From JALYYC01 sp039922495 (lineage in GTDB: Bacteria > Chloroflexota > Dormibacteria > CF-121), in assembly GCA_039922495.1 (NCBI GenBank), contig JBDTEO010000019.1, positions 149,834 to 213,833 of the forward strand: DNA of 64,000 nucleotides. Reading direction: 5' to 3'. The stretch's first letter is position 1. Each line of letters opens with the position of its first letter. Made by a program: the position numbers and the translations under genes. The notes under the pieces were generated by a model. That model was not told where the DNA came from. It saw nothing but the letters and a program-made list of their open reading frames with translations, and did no database searches. Positions 55,948 through 64,000 of this stretch are shown one piece after another.

Positions 55948-56157
55948 ATGGCCGAGGAGCGGCTCTACTCGATCACCGAGGTCGCGGAAAAGCTCGGTGT
56001 TTCGCCGGCGACAATCGCCACCTGGATCCGCCTTGGTCTCGGCACGGCAAGCCGGCAGGACGAACTTGGGCGCAATCGCTATACGGAAGCCGACATCGTC
56101 GAGATGCAGCGCCGCTTCCAGGAGCGGCAAGGCGCCAAGCGCCAGAAACCCAGCTAG
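55948..56157 (+). CDS. MerR-like/excisionase-type helix-turn-helix protein (69 aa)
   Basis: 69 residues, a single winged-helix module: YSITEVAEKLGVSPATIATW then LGRNRYTEADIVEMQRRFQE. There is no effector or dimerisation domain. It could be a small regulator of the preceding oxidoreductase gene or a DNA-bending factor. Not obviously phage-derived given its position between metabolic genes. Confidence 0.75.
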   Translation: MAEERLYSITEVAEKLGVSPATIATWIRLGLGTASRQDELGRNRYTEADIVEMQRRFQERQGAKRQKPS

Positions 56158-56171
56158 GGGCAACCGCTCCG

Positions 56172-56207
56172 TAGAATACGAAGGCGTTTCGGGGGCCATC
56201 AAGGAGG
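56172..56207 (+). promoter_or_regulatory. pepA -10 box (TAGAAT) and strong Shine-Dalgarno (AAGGAGG)
   Basis: TAGAAT at 56172-56177 (5 of 6 matches to TATAAT) and AAGGAGG at 56201-56207, 4 nt before the ATG. A normal leadered start, useful contrast to the leaderless genes and evidence that anti-SD pairing operates in this organism. Confidence 0.55.
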
Positions 56208-56211
56208 CTGC

Positions 56212-57714
56212 ATGCAGGCACGGCTGGTCAACACGGCACCGGAGAAGGTGGAGGCGGACGCGCTGATCCTTCCGGTATTCGAAGGGGAAAAGACGGTGTC
56301 CGCGGAGGCCGCCGGGCTCGACAAAAAACTCAAAGGAACGATCGCCGACCTGCTCAAGGGCGACGGCTTCAACGGCAAATTCATGGAGCTGGTGCCGGTT
56401 CACAATCTGGGCAGCTTGCCGAGTCGCTGGACCGTCCTGGCGGGCGTGGGCAAGCGCGAGCTCCTCGACATGGTTCGCCTTCGAAATGTCCTCCAGGCGG
56501 CCAGCCGCACCCTTCGCCGGCGTGGAAACCGGACGGTCGCCGTCATCGTTCCGATGGATGTCGCCCGCCGTGCGAGCGGCGCCGACGTGGCTCGTGCCGT
56601 CACCGAGGGCGTTGGGCTGGGCAATTTCGAGGCGGCATCGCTTAAGACCAAGCGTGACGGCACGGCTGGCCGGATCAGCGCGCTGGAGATCCTCGGCCTG
56701 AATGGCGACCGGACGGCCGCCTCAGCGGTCAAGGACGCCCTGGCCTTGAGCGAGGCCACCAACCGGATCCGCGAGTGGGTCAACCTCCCGGCCAATGCCT
56801 TCACGCCCAGCGTCTTTGTCGAGAAGGTCAAGGATGCAACCAAAGGGTCCGGCCTCGATCTCAAGATCCTGGAGCTCGACGATATGCGTCGTCTGAAGAT
56901 GGGAGCGCTACTGGCGGTGGCGCGCGGCTCGGAGGAGCCGGCGAAGATGATCGTGCTGCGCTACAACGGCGGCAAAAAAGGCACTCAGTTATTGGCGCTG
57001 GTCGGCAAGGGCATCACCTTTGACAGCGGTGGCATCTCGATCAAGCCTGCCCAGAACATGGAGATGATGAAGTCGGATATGGGCGGCGGTGCCGCGGTGA
57101 TCGGCGCGATGCTGGCGATCGCGGAGCTGAAGCCGAAGATCAACGTCATCGCGGTCGTGCCGACAACGGAGAACATGCCGTCAGGAAAGGCAATCAAGCC
57201 GGGCGACGTCGTCACCGGCTCGGGGGGCAAGACGATCGAGATCATCAACACCGATGCCGAGGGTCGCCTGATCCTGTCTGACGGGATCACGTATGCGGTC
57301 AACGAGGGAGCCACCCACATCATCGACATCGCGACACTAACGGGGTCCATCGCGCGAACCCTCGGGCCCCTGGCGATGGGCGCCTTCAGCAATGATCCGT
57401 CCCTGATGAACCTGGTCCGCGAGGCGGCGGACCTGGCCGGCGAGCGCGTTTGGGAGCTGCCGACCTGGGCTGACTATGACGGTCTGATCGACAGCGAGAT
57501 CGCCGACATCAAGAATTCCACCGTGCCCTGGGCCGGGGCGACCACAGCGGCATTGTTCCTGCGCGAATTCGTCGACGGGCGGCCCTGGGTGCATCTCGAC
57601 ATCGCCGGCAGTGCCTGGCAGGATGCGGGCGAGCTGAAGACGGTCCCGAAGGGCCCGACCGGCTCAGGTGTGCGGCTGATGGCGCATCTGGCGCAACTGC
57701 TCGCCGGCCGTTAA
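56212..57714 (+). CDS. pepA: Leucyl aminopeptidase (M17 family)
   Basis: 500 residues. Catalytic domain with VGKGITFDSGGISIKPAQNM (metal-binding Lys and Asp), the M17 signature NTDAEGRLILSDGITYA and the catalytic Arg within it; the N-terminal regulatory domain (1-170) is typical. It hydrolyses N-terminal residues from peptides as a hexamer with two metals per site. Some PepA proteins also bind DNA; no evidence either way here. Confidence 0.97.
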   Translation: MQARLVNTAPEKVEADALILPVFEGEKTVSAEAAGLDKKLKGTIADLLKGDGFNGKFMELVPVHNLGSLPSRWTVLAGVGKRELLDMVRLRNVLQAASRTLRRRGNRTVAVIVPMDVARRASGADVARAVTEGVGLGNFEAASLKTKRDGTAGRISALEILGLNGDRTAASAVKDALALSEATNRIREWVNLPANAFTPSVFVEKVKDATKGSGLDLKILELDDMRRLKMGALLAVARGSEEPAKMIVLRYNGGKKGTQLLALVGKGITFDSGGISIKPAQNMEMMKSDMGGGAAVIGAMLAIAELKPKINVIAVVPTTENMPSGKAIKPGDVVTGSGGKTIEIINTDAEGRLILSDGITYAVNEGATHIIDIATLTGSIARTLGPLAMGAFSNDPSLMNLVREAADLAGERVWELPTWADYDGLIDSEIADIKNSTVPWAGATTAALFLREFVDGRPWVHLDIAGSAWQDAGELKTVPKGPTGSGVRLMAHLAQLLAGR

Positions 57715-57769
57715 CGCGGTCCGGCGTCCATCGGCGCGCGTTCTCTGCCTGGACGAGCAGGCCCGCCTG

Positions 57770-58684
57770 TTGCTGCTCCGATTCCAGGACCCGTTTGATC
57801 AGAGGCTGATCTGGGAGGTCCCGGGTGGTGGTATCGAACCGGGGGAAACCCCGCTGCAGGCGGCACGACGCGAGTTATTCGAGGAAGCGGGCCTCCCGGC
57901 CGGTTCGGTCGTCGACAAGCCAGTGGTGCTCTGGCGCTCGTTTCGCTTCAACGGCAAGGACTTTCACCAGCCTGAGCACTTTTTTCTTGCGCATGTCCGC
58001 GCTGCCGATCTGGATCTGACGCACATGCCTGAAGCCGAGGCGCGCATTCTCAAAGGCCATCGATGGTGGGCGAAATCCGAGCTTGACCAGAACGACGAGC
58101 TGGTTGAACCCGAACGGATCTCCGAGCTGGCCGCCCGACTGGGTGCTGCGTCGCCCTGGGCTGCGGAGCGTCGCGTACCCCTCGAGCTGCTCACGGAACG
58201 CATGCTGCTGCGACAATGGCGACCGGATGACCTCCAACCTTTGTTCGAGATCTATCGGCAACCCGAATTCCTGGCGCACATGCCCGCCCTCGACCTCGAA
58301 GGGACACGCGAGCAGATCCGGCGTTTTACCCAGCGGTGGGTTGACGACGGATTCTGTCAGTGGGCCGCGGTTGACCTGGACTCAGGAAGGCTGATCGGCC
58401 GAATCGGGCTGATGCGTCACCACGACTGGCCAGTTGTCGACGACCCGGTCGAAGTCGGCTGGACCTTACATCGTGACTTCTGGGGCCGAGGCCTGGCCAC
58501 GGAAGGCGGACGAGCCGCTATGGAGTGCTGGCGAGACCTGTTACCGGACGAGCAGTTGATCTCGATCACGGTACCGGGCAACGTCCGCTCGCGGGCGGTA
58601 ATGGAGCGGCTGGGCCTGATCTTCCGGGGATCGACGATCTGGAGGGGAGATCTCCAGGTCGTCTGGTACGCGATCGATCGTTAG
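57770..58684 (+). CDS. Nudix hydrolase - GNAT acetyltransferase fusion
   Basis: 304 residues from the TTG at 57770, but coding similarity clearly extends upstream (frame continues VRRPSARVLCLDEQARLL from about 57719), where no ATG, GTG or TTG exists back to the stop at 57677; the true start codon is therefore unclear. The Nudix box runs from GG19-20 through RREL and FEEAG (about 33-41). A second domain from about residue 145 is a GNAT acetyltransferase (LLTERMLLRQWRPDDLQPLF; HRDFWGRGLATEGGRAAMEC; NVRSRAVMERLGL). The fusion suggests a joint damage-cleaning or modification role, unknown. It ends convergent to the glycosyltransferase. Confidence 0.88.
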   Translation: MLLRFQDPFDQRLIWEVPGGGIEPGETPLQAARRELFEEAGLPAGSVVDKPVVLWRSFRFNGKDFHQPEHFFLAHVRAADLDLTHMPEAEARILKGHRWWAKSELDQNDELVEPERISELAARLGAASPWAAERRVPLELLTERMLLRQWRPDDLQPLFEIYRQPEFLAHMPALDLEGTREQIRRFTQRWVDDGFCQWAAVDLDSGRLIGRIGLMRHHDWPVVDDPVEVGWTLHRDFWGRGLATEGGRAAMECWRDLLPDEQLISITVPGNVRSRAVMERLGLIFRGSTIWRGDLQVVWYAIDR

Positions 58685-58696
58685 GCGGATTGATGG

Positions 58697-60910
58697 CTAG
58701 GAGTGATGCGGCGTTGGCGTCGGGCTCGGCGTGGATGACGGCCTTCCATGAACCGTGGGGCTGGGCGTCGGTGGCGCTGACGGCCTGGCCGATGGCGACG
58801 GCAGCGGGGAGGGGCTAGGACTCGCCGATGGCTTCGGCGTCGGCGCTACGCTTGCTGCTGGAATCGCGGCCGTCTTTGGCGACGGCGAGCCAGATTTTGG
58901 CTGCCCGGACACTGTCGACGGGCGGGTATTGGCCGCCTGTGCCGGCAGGATGCGGGCTGGCAGGTTCAAGCCCGGGATGGGCGTGTCGTCGCGGGAGGTA
59001 AATAGGCCCGGGAGCAGCAAGAACAAGGCAAGCGCGAACGCAGGAGCCAGCACAAACCGACGTGGTGCCGCCGACAGCTGGAGCCTGCGCAGCCCGGTAT
59101 TTTGGGGCGACTGCCGAAAGAGTGCCCGGAGCGGCGTGATTCGAATGTCTTGGGAGAGCAGACTGGCCGTGGGCGCGCTTCCCCAGGAGATGGCCTGCCA
59201 GCCGAGCATCAGGGCCATGATCGGTCCGAGAGGGCGGGGACCAACAACGAGGACCGCTCCACCGAGCACCAGGCAGGCGACGCTGATGGCGGACTCCGTC
59301 AAGGTCGAGAAAATCGCGCGGCGCAGGTGGGAAGGCGAGCGGACCTTGGGGGTCCTGAAGAAAACGCCGCGCTGCCGGATCAACCCGGCGAAGCAAGCCT
59401 GCGTAACGGTCCAGTCGAGCGCAAACATCACCATCATCGCGACCGGGACGTCTTGCCAGCGGGCGCCCGTGGCGACCTTCAGCGCCCAGCCCAGTCGAGT
59501 CAGGCCAGCAACGAGCATGACGACCGGCATTACCAGGAGCAGGCCGATCAATTGCCGCAGGAAGAGAGGATGGCCCGCGGCCATCAGGGCGGCGGTCGCC
59601 AGCAGAAAGAAGGTGAGGCTGGTAACGAGGGGATCTCCGAGCCAGGAGACGCCACCAGCAAGGTAGTGATAACGCTGGCCGATGGTCAGCCGTGACGGGG
59701 TCAGCCCGACTAGCACCTTGAGATGCCGGCGAATGATCTGGATGCCACCGAAGGCCCACCGAAATCGCTGCCGCCGCAAGCCGTCGAAGTCGAGGGGCAT
59801 CAGGCCCCTGCCGAACGGGGTATTGACGTAGACCGACTTCCATCCGCGCGCCAGGATCCGGAGGGAGGCCTCGGCATCTTCCGTGATGCACCATTCCGCC
59901 CAGCCGCCGATCTCCTCCAGAACCGAGCGCCGAATGAGGCCCATCGTCCCGCCGAAGATGATCGCATTGGCGCGGGCTCGCGAGACCATGTTGACGTCAA
60001 AGAAATAGCGGTAGGCGTGGAAGAGGCCGCGAAGGTACGCGGAGTCCTGCCAATCGCGGTAATGCTGCGGGGTCTGGACGAACGCGACCTTTGGGTCCCC
60101 GAAATACGGGATACAGGCCATTAGAAAGTCAGGCTCGACGACGTAGTCCGCGTCGATGATCCCGACTACCTCGACGTCCGGCGGGAGTCGTCGTGTCGCT
60201 TCATTGAGCGCGCCCGCCTTGAATCCCGGCCATGACGGCAGATGGATGAACTGGAAGCGGGACCCGAGTGCCGTGCAGGCCTCCTGCACGGGTTGCCAGA
60301 GCGCTAGGTCCGTCGTGTTGTTGACGATCACCTGGACGATGTAGCTCGGGTAAACGAGCCGGCTCAACGCATCGAGGGTGACTTGGAGCATCTCGGGCGG
60401 CTCGTTGTAGGCAGGGACCTGCAGGCAGACCACGGGGAACTGGTGCATGGGGCGAGCCACAGGCTTCAGGTGTGGACGGCCAAGCGCATCCACCATCTCG
60501 AAGGCAAAGACAACCGAGAGCATGATGCCGAATAGCTCCAGGGCGAGCAGAAGGAGCGACATGACGAATGAGCCAAAGGGAAGCAAGCCCCGGAACGTGA
60601 CCCAAACCAATGCCGCGGCGAAGAGCGCGCTCGCCAGCACAAAGGTGCTGAAGAACAGGCGAGTCGGCCACCAGAGTCCCCGGACGAGCCGAGACAGCAA
60701 AAGGACGGGCAGAAACGTTCCCGCGAGCAGAAAAGGGAAATCCTGGGGATGGCCCGTCAGCCCCGCTCCGACGGCGCCGGCGACGCAGCAGAAGACGAAC
60801 GCGACGGTGGTCCCAAGTGGCCAGCGACTGATTAGGCTCGCATGCACGGTGACCATGCAGGCAAGTCCGAGGGCCGCCAGCACGCTGAACGTCAGAACGA
60901 GTTCAATCAT
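58697..60910 (-). CDS. Membrane family-2 glycosyltransferase (cellulose-synthase-like) with Pro/Ser-rich tail
   Basis: 737 residues. N-terminal helices (four or more), then the GT-A domain with VVCLQVPAYNEPPEML, the metal-binding DADYV, TED (CITEDAEASLRIL) and the QxxRW motif in RRQRFRWAFGG. C-terminal helices follow, and a last helix around 630-650. The final ~85 residues are a low-complexity Pro/Ser/Thr tail (SPSPLPSPSARPSAPPTPSP), probably outside the membrane. It likely makes or exports a beta-linked exopolysaccharide; no partner subunits are adjacent. TCTAAAG about 8 nt upstream of the ATG is a possible -10. Confidence 0.9.
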   Translation of the reverse strand: MIELVLTFSVLAALGLACMVTVHASLISRWPLGTTVAFVFCCVAGAVGAGLTGHPQDFPFLLAGTFLPVLLLSRLVRGLWWPTRLFFSTFVLASALFAAALVWVTFRGLLPFGSFVMSLLLLALELFGIMLSVVFAFEMVDALGRPHLKPVARPMHQFPVVCLQVPAYNEPPEMLQVTLDALSRLVYPSYIVQVIVNNTTDLALWQPVQEACTALGSRFQFIHLPSWPGFKAGALNEATRRLPPDVEVVGIIDADYVVEPDFLMACIPYFGDPKVAFVQTPQHYRDWQDSAYLRGLFHAYRYFFDVNMVSRARANAIIFGGTMGLIRRSVLEEIGGWAEWCITEDAEASLRILARGWKSVYVNTPFGRGLMPLDFDGLRRQRFRWAFGGIQIIRRHLKVLVGLTPSRLTIGQRYHYLAGGVSWLGDPLVTSLTFFLLATAALMAAGHPLFLRQLIGLLLVMPVVMLVAGLTRLGWALKVATGARWQDVPVAMMVMFALDWTVTQACFAGLIRQRGVFFRTPKVRSPSHLRRAIFSTLTESAISVACLVLGGAVLVVGPRPLGPIMALMLGWQAISWGSAPTASLLSQDIRITPLRALFRQSPQNTGLRRLQLSAAPRRFVLAPAFALALFLLLPGLFTSRDDTPIPGLNLPARILPAQAANTRPSTVSGQPKSGSPSPKTAAIPAASVAPTPKPSASPSPSPLPSPSARPSAPPTPSPTVHGRPSSTPSPTPTPHHS

Positions 60911-61023
60911 TCCCCTCTTTAGAACGAACGCATCCCCGCGGAACTCACGGCCTCCGGCAGTGGTATTCGCGCGCGTCGAACCTGCGCAGGCTCGTTACCG
61001 AGTCGTACCTGATGAGTGGCCCA

Positions 61024-62259
61024 TCAGCGCTGCGCCCAGCCGGGATCGGGGTACCGAGGTGCCGCGCTGGCGAAGGCTGGCGGCCAGACGAGGACGGTGC
61101 GCCCCGCCTGGACCTGCTGGACGTAAACGGATTTCGCCGTGTTGGCGCCACGGGCGTCGAACTTGATCTCGCCAAAGAAGGTGTTGACGTCCAGGACCGC
61201 CAGCGAGTCTCGCACCCAGCGCGGCACGGTTGAGTCGGCCTGCTCGATGCCCACTTCGAGCGTGAGGCAGGCGGCCGTCGCGGCGGCCGCGTGCTGATCA
61301 GGCAGATGACCGAATCGCTTGGCAGAGGCGAGGGAGTAATGGAAGCTGTCCATGAAGTAGCTGATGGGATTGCGCGCCGCTGGTGTCCACTGGGTTGCCC
61401 CGGCTGCATAGTTGGCCGACTTGTGCAGGCTCGACGTGAAGCCGGAGGTCCCGGGACCGTCGCTGAAGGCGAGCAGCTTCAGCTGGAGGTTCATCTGCTG
61501 AGCCTGCTGCACCGTGCGCACGCTTTCGGCTGGATGCCCCGCCTCGATGATGACGTCTGGGCGGTTGTTGGCCACGGCCCCGAGCTGGCCACGGAGATCG
61601 TTGACGCCGGTCGAGTAACTCGTCCCATAGACGACGTGGAGTCCTTGCGCCTCTGCGTAAACCGCGGCGGAGTTAGCCATCGCGGACGAGAGGCTGTCGC
61701 TGGCGAAGAGGAAGGCCACGGACTGCGGCTTGGGCGTCTGCGCCAACGCCATGTCGATGACGCCCTGTAGTTCGCGGCTGTCGGGCGCGAGCACCGAGAA
61801 GAAATAGTGGAAGTTGTTTTTGAATAGGGCGTCGGAGCCAGCACCCGGGCTGATCATCGGTACCTGGTGCTGCTCCGCGACGCCCGCGGCCCTGGCGGCG
61901 TCGGCGTCGTTGGACGGCCCGAGCAGGAGCGAGATGTGGTCCTTGGAGATCAGCTGCTCCGTGGCGTTCGCGGCCAGCGACGGTCGGCTCTGATCGTCGA
62001 CGATCTCGATGCTGAGGGGATGGGCGACACCCTTGACCGGGATGCCGCCCTTGGCATTGATCCAATCCTGGCAGAAGAGATAGCCCTCCTTGGCCATCTG
62101 GCCGTCTGTTGCCTGGCTACCAGTCAGGGATGTGATCGCCCCGACTCTGATTGGGGCTCCGGTAGCCGGCGGGCCAATGGGCGTTACGGCCTGCGTGCAG
62201 GCGGCCAGAATTGAACTCAGCGTAATAAGGGGGCCGGCCAAGGCACGGGATCTCCGCAC
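61024..62259 (-). CDS. Branched-chain amino acid-type substrate-binding lipoprotein
   Basis: 411 residues, GTG start. The signal peptide ends in a lipobox, SILAAC, with Cys at about 21. The Periplasmic-binding (LivJ-like) fold follows: IRVGAITSLTGSQATDGQMA, then LLLGPSNDADAARAAGVAEQ and VPMISPGAGSDALFKNNFHY. Ligand unknown. No Liv permease/ATPase genes lie beside it. CATAAT, 8 nt before the GTG, looks like a -10 box for a leaderless mRNA. Confidence 0.9.
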   Translation of the reverse strand: MRRSRALAGPLITLSSILAACTQAVTPIGPPATGAPIRVGAITSLTGSQATDGQMAKEGYLFCQDWINAKGGIPVKGVAHPLSIEIVDDQSRPSLAANATEQLISKDHISLLLGPSNDADAARAAGVAEQHQVPMISPGAGSDALFKNNFHYFFSVLAPDSRELQGVIDMALAQTPKPQSVAFLFASDSLSSAMANSAAVYAEAQGLHVVYGTSYSTGVNDLRGQLGAVANNRPDVIIEAGHPAESVRTVQQAQQMNLQLKLLAFSDGPGTSGFTSSLHKSANYAAGATQWTPAARNPISYFMDSFHYSLASAKRFGHLPDQHAAAATAACLTLEVGIEQADSTVPRWVRDSLAVLDVNTFFGEIKFDARGANTAKSVYVQQVQAGRTVLVWPPAFASAAPRYPDPGWAQR

Positions 62260-62267
62260 GATCGGTG

Positions 62268-62273
62268 ATTATG
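62268..62273 (-). promoter_or_regulatory. Putative -10 box CATAAT of the substrate-binding lipoprotein
   Basis: Minus strand CATAAT (5 of 6 matches to TATAAT), 8 nt, GTG at 62259. No -35 match. Confidence 0.4.
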
Positions 62274-62386
62274 TCCCCCCGGAGGCTGGGCGAAAGTCCG
62301 GAGACCTGTCGATTGTTTGATAGCGCGATCACCACAGTCGATGGCCTCAGGCGGCTTGTAGACTATCGGATTGTTTGCCGGGCGAC

Positions 62387-62460
<74 letters not shown>

Positions 62461-62473
62461 AATTTTCGTATTC

Positions 62474-62493
62474 GGATTTCAGCCTCCGAAGTG
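62474..62493. repeat. Hairpin containing the 12-bp repeat GGATTTCAGCCT (copy 1)
   Basis: TTCGGA and TCCGAA form a 6-bp stem (about 62471-62490) around TTTCAGCC. GGATTTCAGCCT (62474-62485) recurs at 63784-63795 beyond the integrase, also inside a stem-loop. Confidence 0.5.
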
Positions 62494-62508
62494 ATCGCTT
62501 CTAACAAT

Positions 62509-62530
62509 TGACGGCCAATCTGACGGCCAA
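62509..62530 (+). repeat. Direct repeat TGACGGCCAA x2 (12-bp period) upstream of the integrase
   Basis: TGACGGCCAA at 62509-62518 and 62521-62530. Closely spaced identical decamers between attachment site and integrase suggest protein binding sites, such as integrase arm sites or a repressor/excisionase site. Confidence 0.5.
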
Positions 62531-62575
62531 CCAAGCATCCTGAGTCCATCTTTTTGGCTACAGGAGGTGGCCCGG

Positions 62576-63739
62576 ATGGAGAAGCGGCAGCGTGGGCTGG
62601 GCGGGGTGTATCAGCGGCGTGATGGCCGTTGGGAAGGCCGAATTCGAATTCGCGGCGGGCGTCGGCGGTCGTTCTATGCGAGGACCCGGCGAGACGCGAT
62701 TCGCCGGGTCGGGGAAGCGCGGTGGGCGCTCGGCCAAGGGTTGGGCGTCACTGCAAGAACGACGTCGCTGCGGGTCTACCTGCAATCCTGGCTGATGGTT
62801 GGCCGCACCCGGCTGCGGCCGATGACGCTGGTCACCTATGCGCGCGATGTCCGGCGCCTGACCAACGTGCTGGGTGACATTCCATTGCGCAATCTGACAC
62901 CGGGATTGATCCAGTCGGCCTACGCTCGGTTGTTGGAAGCGGGATTCTCGAAGCGGACGGTGGAGCAAACGCACGCCGTCCTCCACCGAGCGCTCGACCA
63001 GGCCATGCACTGGGGGCTGACCAGTCGCAATCCGGCCGAGCTGGTGTCGCCGCCTCGATCCGTGAGACGGGAGATGACTGCGCTTTCCGGTGACCAGCTT
63101 CGACGGCTTCTGCAACTCACCACCGGAAGCCACTGGCATCCGATGTGGGTGTTGTTGGGCACCAGCGGGTTGCGCCTGGGCGAAGCCCTTGGGTTGCACT
63201 GGCAGGATATCGACCTGCCCGGGCGGCGGCTGGCCGTGCGGTGCGCGTTACAACGGCAGCGGGGAAGGGGGCTGGTCCTGGTTCCGCCGAAAACACCGAG
63301 GAGCCGGCGCACCATCTATTTGTCAGAGCTCGCCCGCTTGGCCCTTGAGGAGCAACGTCAGGTCCAATGGCGTCGCCGGAGCAGCGCGAAGCGGTGGACC
63401 AACAGCGGACTGGTCTTCACCAATCGCACCGGCGGAGGACTCGAGCAGGGAGTCGCAGAGCGAGCCCTCGTCCAGGCACTGGCCGAGGCTGGCTTGCCTC
63501 GCGTCCGGGTACATGATCTTCGCCACACGACGGCCAGTCTCCTGCTCGCGGCCGGCACACATCCCAAGCTCGTCCAGGACTTACTCGGCCACAGCACAAT
63601 CACCTTGACGCTGGACACCTACAGCCACCTCACGCAGCCGCTTCACCAGGAGGTTGCCCGCACAATGGATCTGGTGCTTGCGTCCCCAGGTGGCTGCGAG
63701 ATAAGCAACCAGCAAGGGGACTTATTCGGGGCACCGTGA
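62576..63739 (+). CDS. Tyrosine recombinase/integrase
   Basis: 387 residues from the ATG at 62576, with AGGAGG at 62562-62567. N-terminal arm-binding module (GLGGVYQRRDGRWEGRIRIR), SAM-like core-binding domain (about 65-155) and catalytic domain with Arg in LLGTSGLRLGEALGLHW, His-x2-Arg in VHDLRHTTASLLL, His in LLGHSTITLTLDTYSH and the nucleophile Tyr in the same segment. All catalytic residues are present. Position after tRNA-Cys marks the end of an integrated element. Confidence 0.95.
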   Translation: MEKRQRGLGGVYQRRDGRWEGRIRIRGGRRRSFYARTRRDAIRRVGEARWALGQGLGVTARTTSLRVYLQSWLMVGRTRLRPMTLVTYARDVRRLTNVLGDIPLRNLTPGLIQSAYARLLEAGFSKRTVEQTHAVLHRALDQAMHWGLTSRNPAELVSPPRSVRREMTALSGDQLRRLLQLTTGSHWHPMWVLLGTSGLRLGEALGLHWQDIDLPGRRLAVRCALQRQRGRGLVLVPPKTPRSRRTIYLSELARLALEEQRQVQWRRRSSAKRWTNSGLVFTNRTGGGLEQGVAERALVQALAEAGLPRVRVHDLRHTTASLLLAAGTHPKLVQDLLGHSTITLTLDTYSHLTQPLHQEVARTMDLVLASPGGCEISNQQGDLFGAP

Positions 63740-63933
63740 GTGGCAGTCTTCGGGGACCGGCGATGTCTTGGTTGCTGTAGGCTGGATTTCAGCCTGCAGA
63801 CGTGGCGGCAGGCTGGGCCCCGGTGATGGATTTGAATGTGACCGCATCCGGCGAGGTTCGATGGCGCTGAACTGCCCTGGGCCTGGTGGAGGCTCAGGGC
63901 TGTCCTGACTTCGATAGAGCCGCATTCTTTGAA
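63740..63933. other. Non-coding stretch between integrase and IS element
   Basis: No gene with support. It holds one stem-loop (next entry) and probably the boundary of the IS element, whose inverted repeat I could not fix. Confidence 0.5.
63775..63799. terminator. Stem-loop after the integrase, with repeat GGATTTCAGCCT (copy 2)
   Basis: CTGTAGGCTG and CAGCCTGCAG form a 10-bp stem (one U-G pair) with loop GATTT. There is no T-run behind it, so it may act as a weak terminator, mRNA-stabilising end or recombinase site. It contains the 12-mer shared with the region upstream of the integrase. Confidence 0.4.
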
Positions 63934-64000
63934 TCACGCTGCCGTCGTTGGTTGATGGCGGGTCTCGAATTCGACCGGTGTCAGCATACCGAGTGATGAA
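63934..64000 (-). CDS. IS3-family transposase OrfB, C-terminal end (truncated by window)
   Basis: The last 21 codons before a TGA on the minus strand read SSLGMLTPVEFETRHQPTTA plus one Ala, matching the extreme C-terminus of IS3-type OrfB transposases (SLGxLTPxEFE). The rest lies beyond the window. Short but distinctive. Confidence 0.65.
   Translation of the reverse strand, partial: SSLGMLTPVEFETRHQPTTAA

Noticed and set aside
63722..63937. 71-codon minus-strand ORF beyond the integrase
   Set aside because: No family similarity, overlaps the stem-loop, and lies outside the IS3 transposase frame.

Overview
This 64 kb window is GC-rich bacterial chromosome, densely packed and mostly housekeeping. 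The gene content fits a high-GC Terrabacterial lineage. It has WhiA, ATP-type PEP carboxykinase, an F420-type luciferase-fold oxidoreductase, GatAB, a UvrB-UvrA-UvrC block, and a whiA-gap-pgk-tpi-gpmI-secG run. Chloroflexota or Candidatus Dormibacterota is my best guess; that is inference from gene order and content, not from a marker search. Many neighbouring genes overlap by four bases (ATGA, GTGA, TTGA and apparently CTGA), so translational coupling is common.

Layout. 1-6889 (+): end of gatA, gatB, an RlmD/TrmA-type RNA methyltransferase, dnaE. 6886-19835 (-): YggT, then an eight-gene tightly coupled operon (read right to left: 815-aa surface protein, ABC ATPase, ABC permease, 525-aa coiled/linker membrane protein, MoxR ATPase, DUF58, BatA-like VWA, large double-VWA protein). 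19953-21513: tRNA-Leu(CAA), an ECF sigma factor and its zinc-finger anti-sigma factor. 21515-26611: bifunctional-nuclease-domain protein, polA, mutM/fpg, PAP2 phosphatase, a small basic ORF. 26612-27235: decayed genes. 27402-34464: uvrB, uvrA, uvrC and a stand-alone ClpX-type zinc finger. 34457-42069: lgt (-), whiA, gap, pgk, tpiA, gpmI, a phospholipase-D-like lipoprotein (-), secG. 42066-49973: peptide-type substrate-binding protein, tRNA-Leu(CAG), two hypotheticals, a two-component system with two tiny membrane proteins, MFS transporter, mdh, hypothetical. 50016-58684: pckA, DedA, PAP2-PLD pair, GntR, a zinc ribbon, F420-type oxidoreductase, MerR-like HTH, leucyl aminopeptidase, Nudix-GNAT fusion. 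58697-62259 (-): family-2 glycosyltransferase and branched-chain-type substrate-binding lipoprotein. 62387-64000: tRNA-Cys, tyrosine integrase and the end of an IS3-type transposase, which is the accessory edge of the window.

The most interesting reading is a candidate envelope-stress circuit. The ECF sigma gene has a GGAAC-N16-CGTCTAAA promoter. The divergent MoxR/DUF58/VWA/ABC operon starts directly downstream of GGAAC-N17-CGTCTAAA. This suggests one sigma/anti-sigma pair controls itself and that whole operon. A second theme is that many first genes have a TAnnnT -10 box only 6-9 nt before the start codon (TAGACT three times), which implies widespread leaderless mRNAs.
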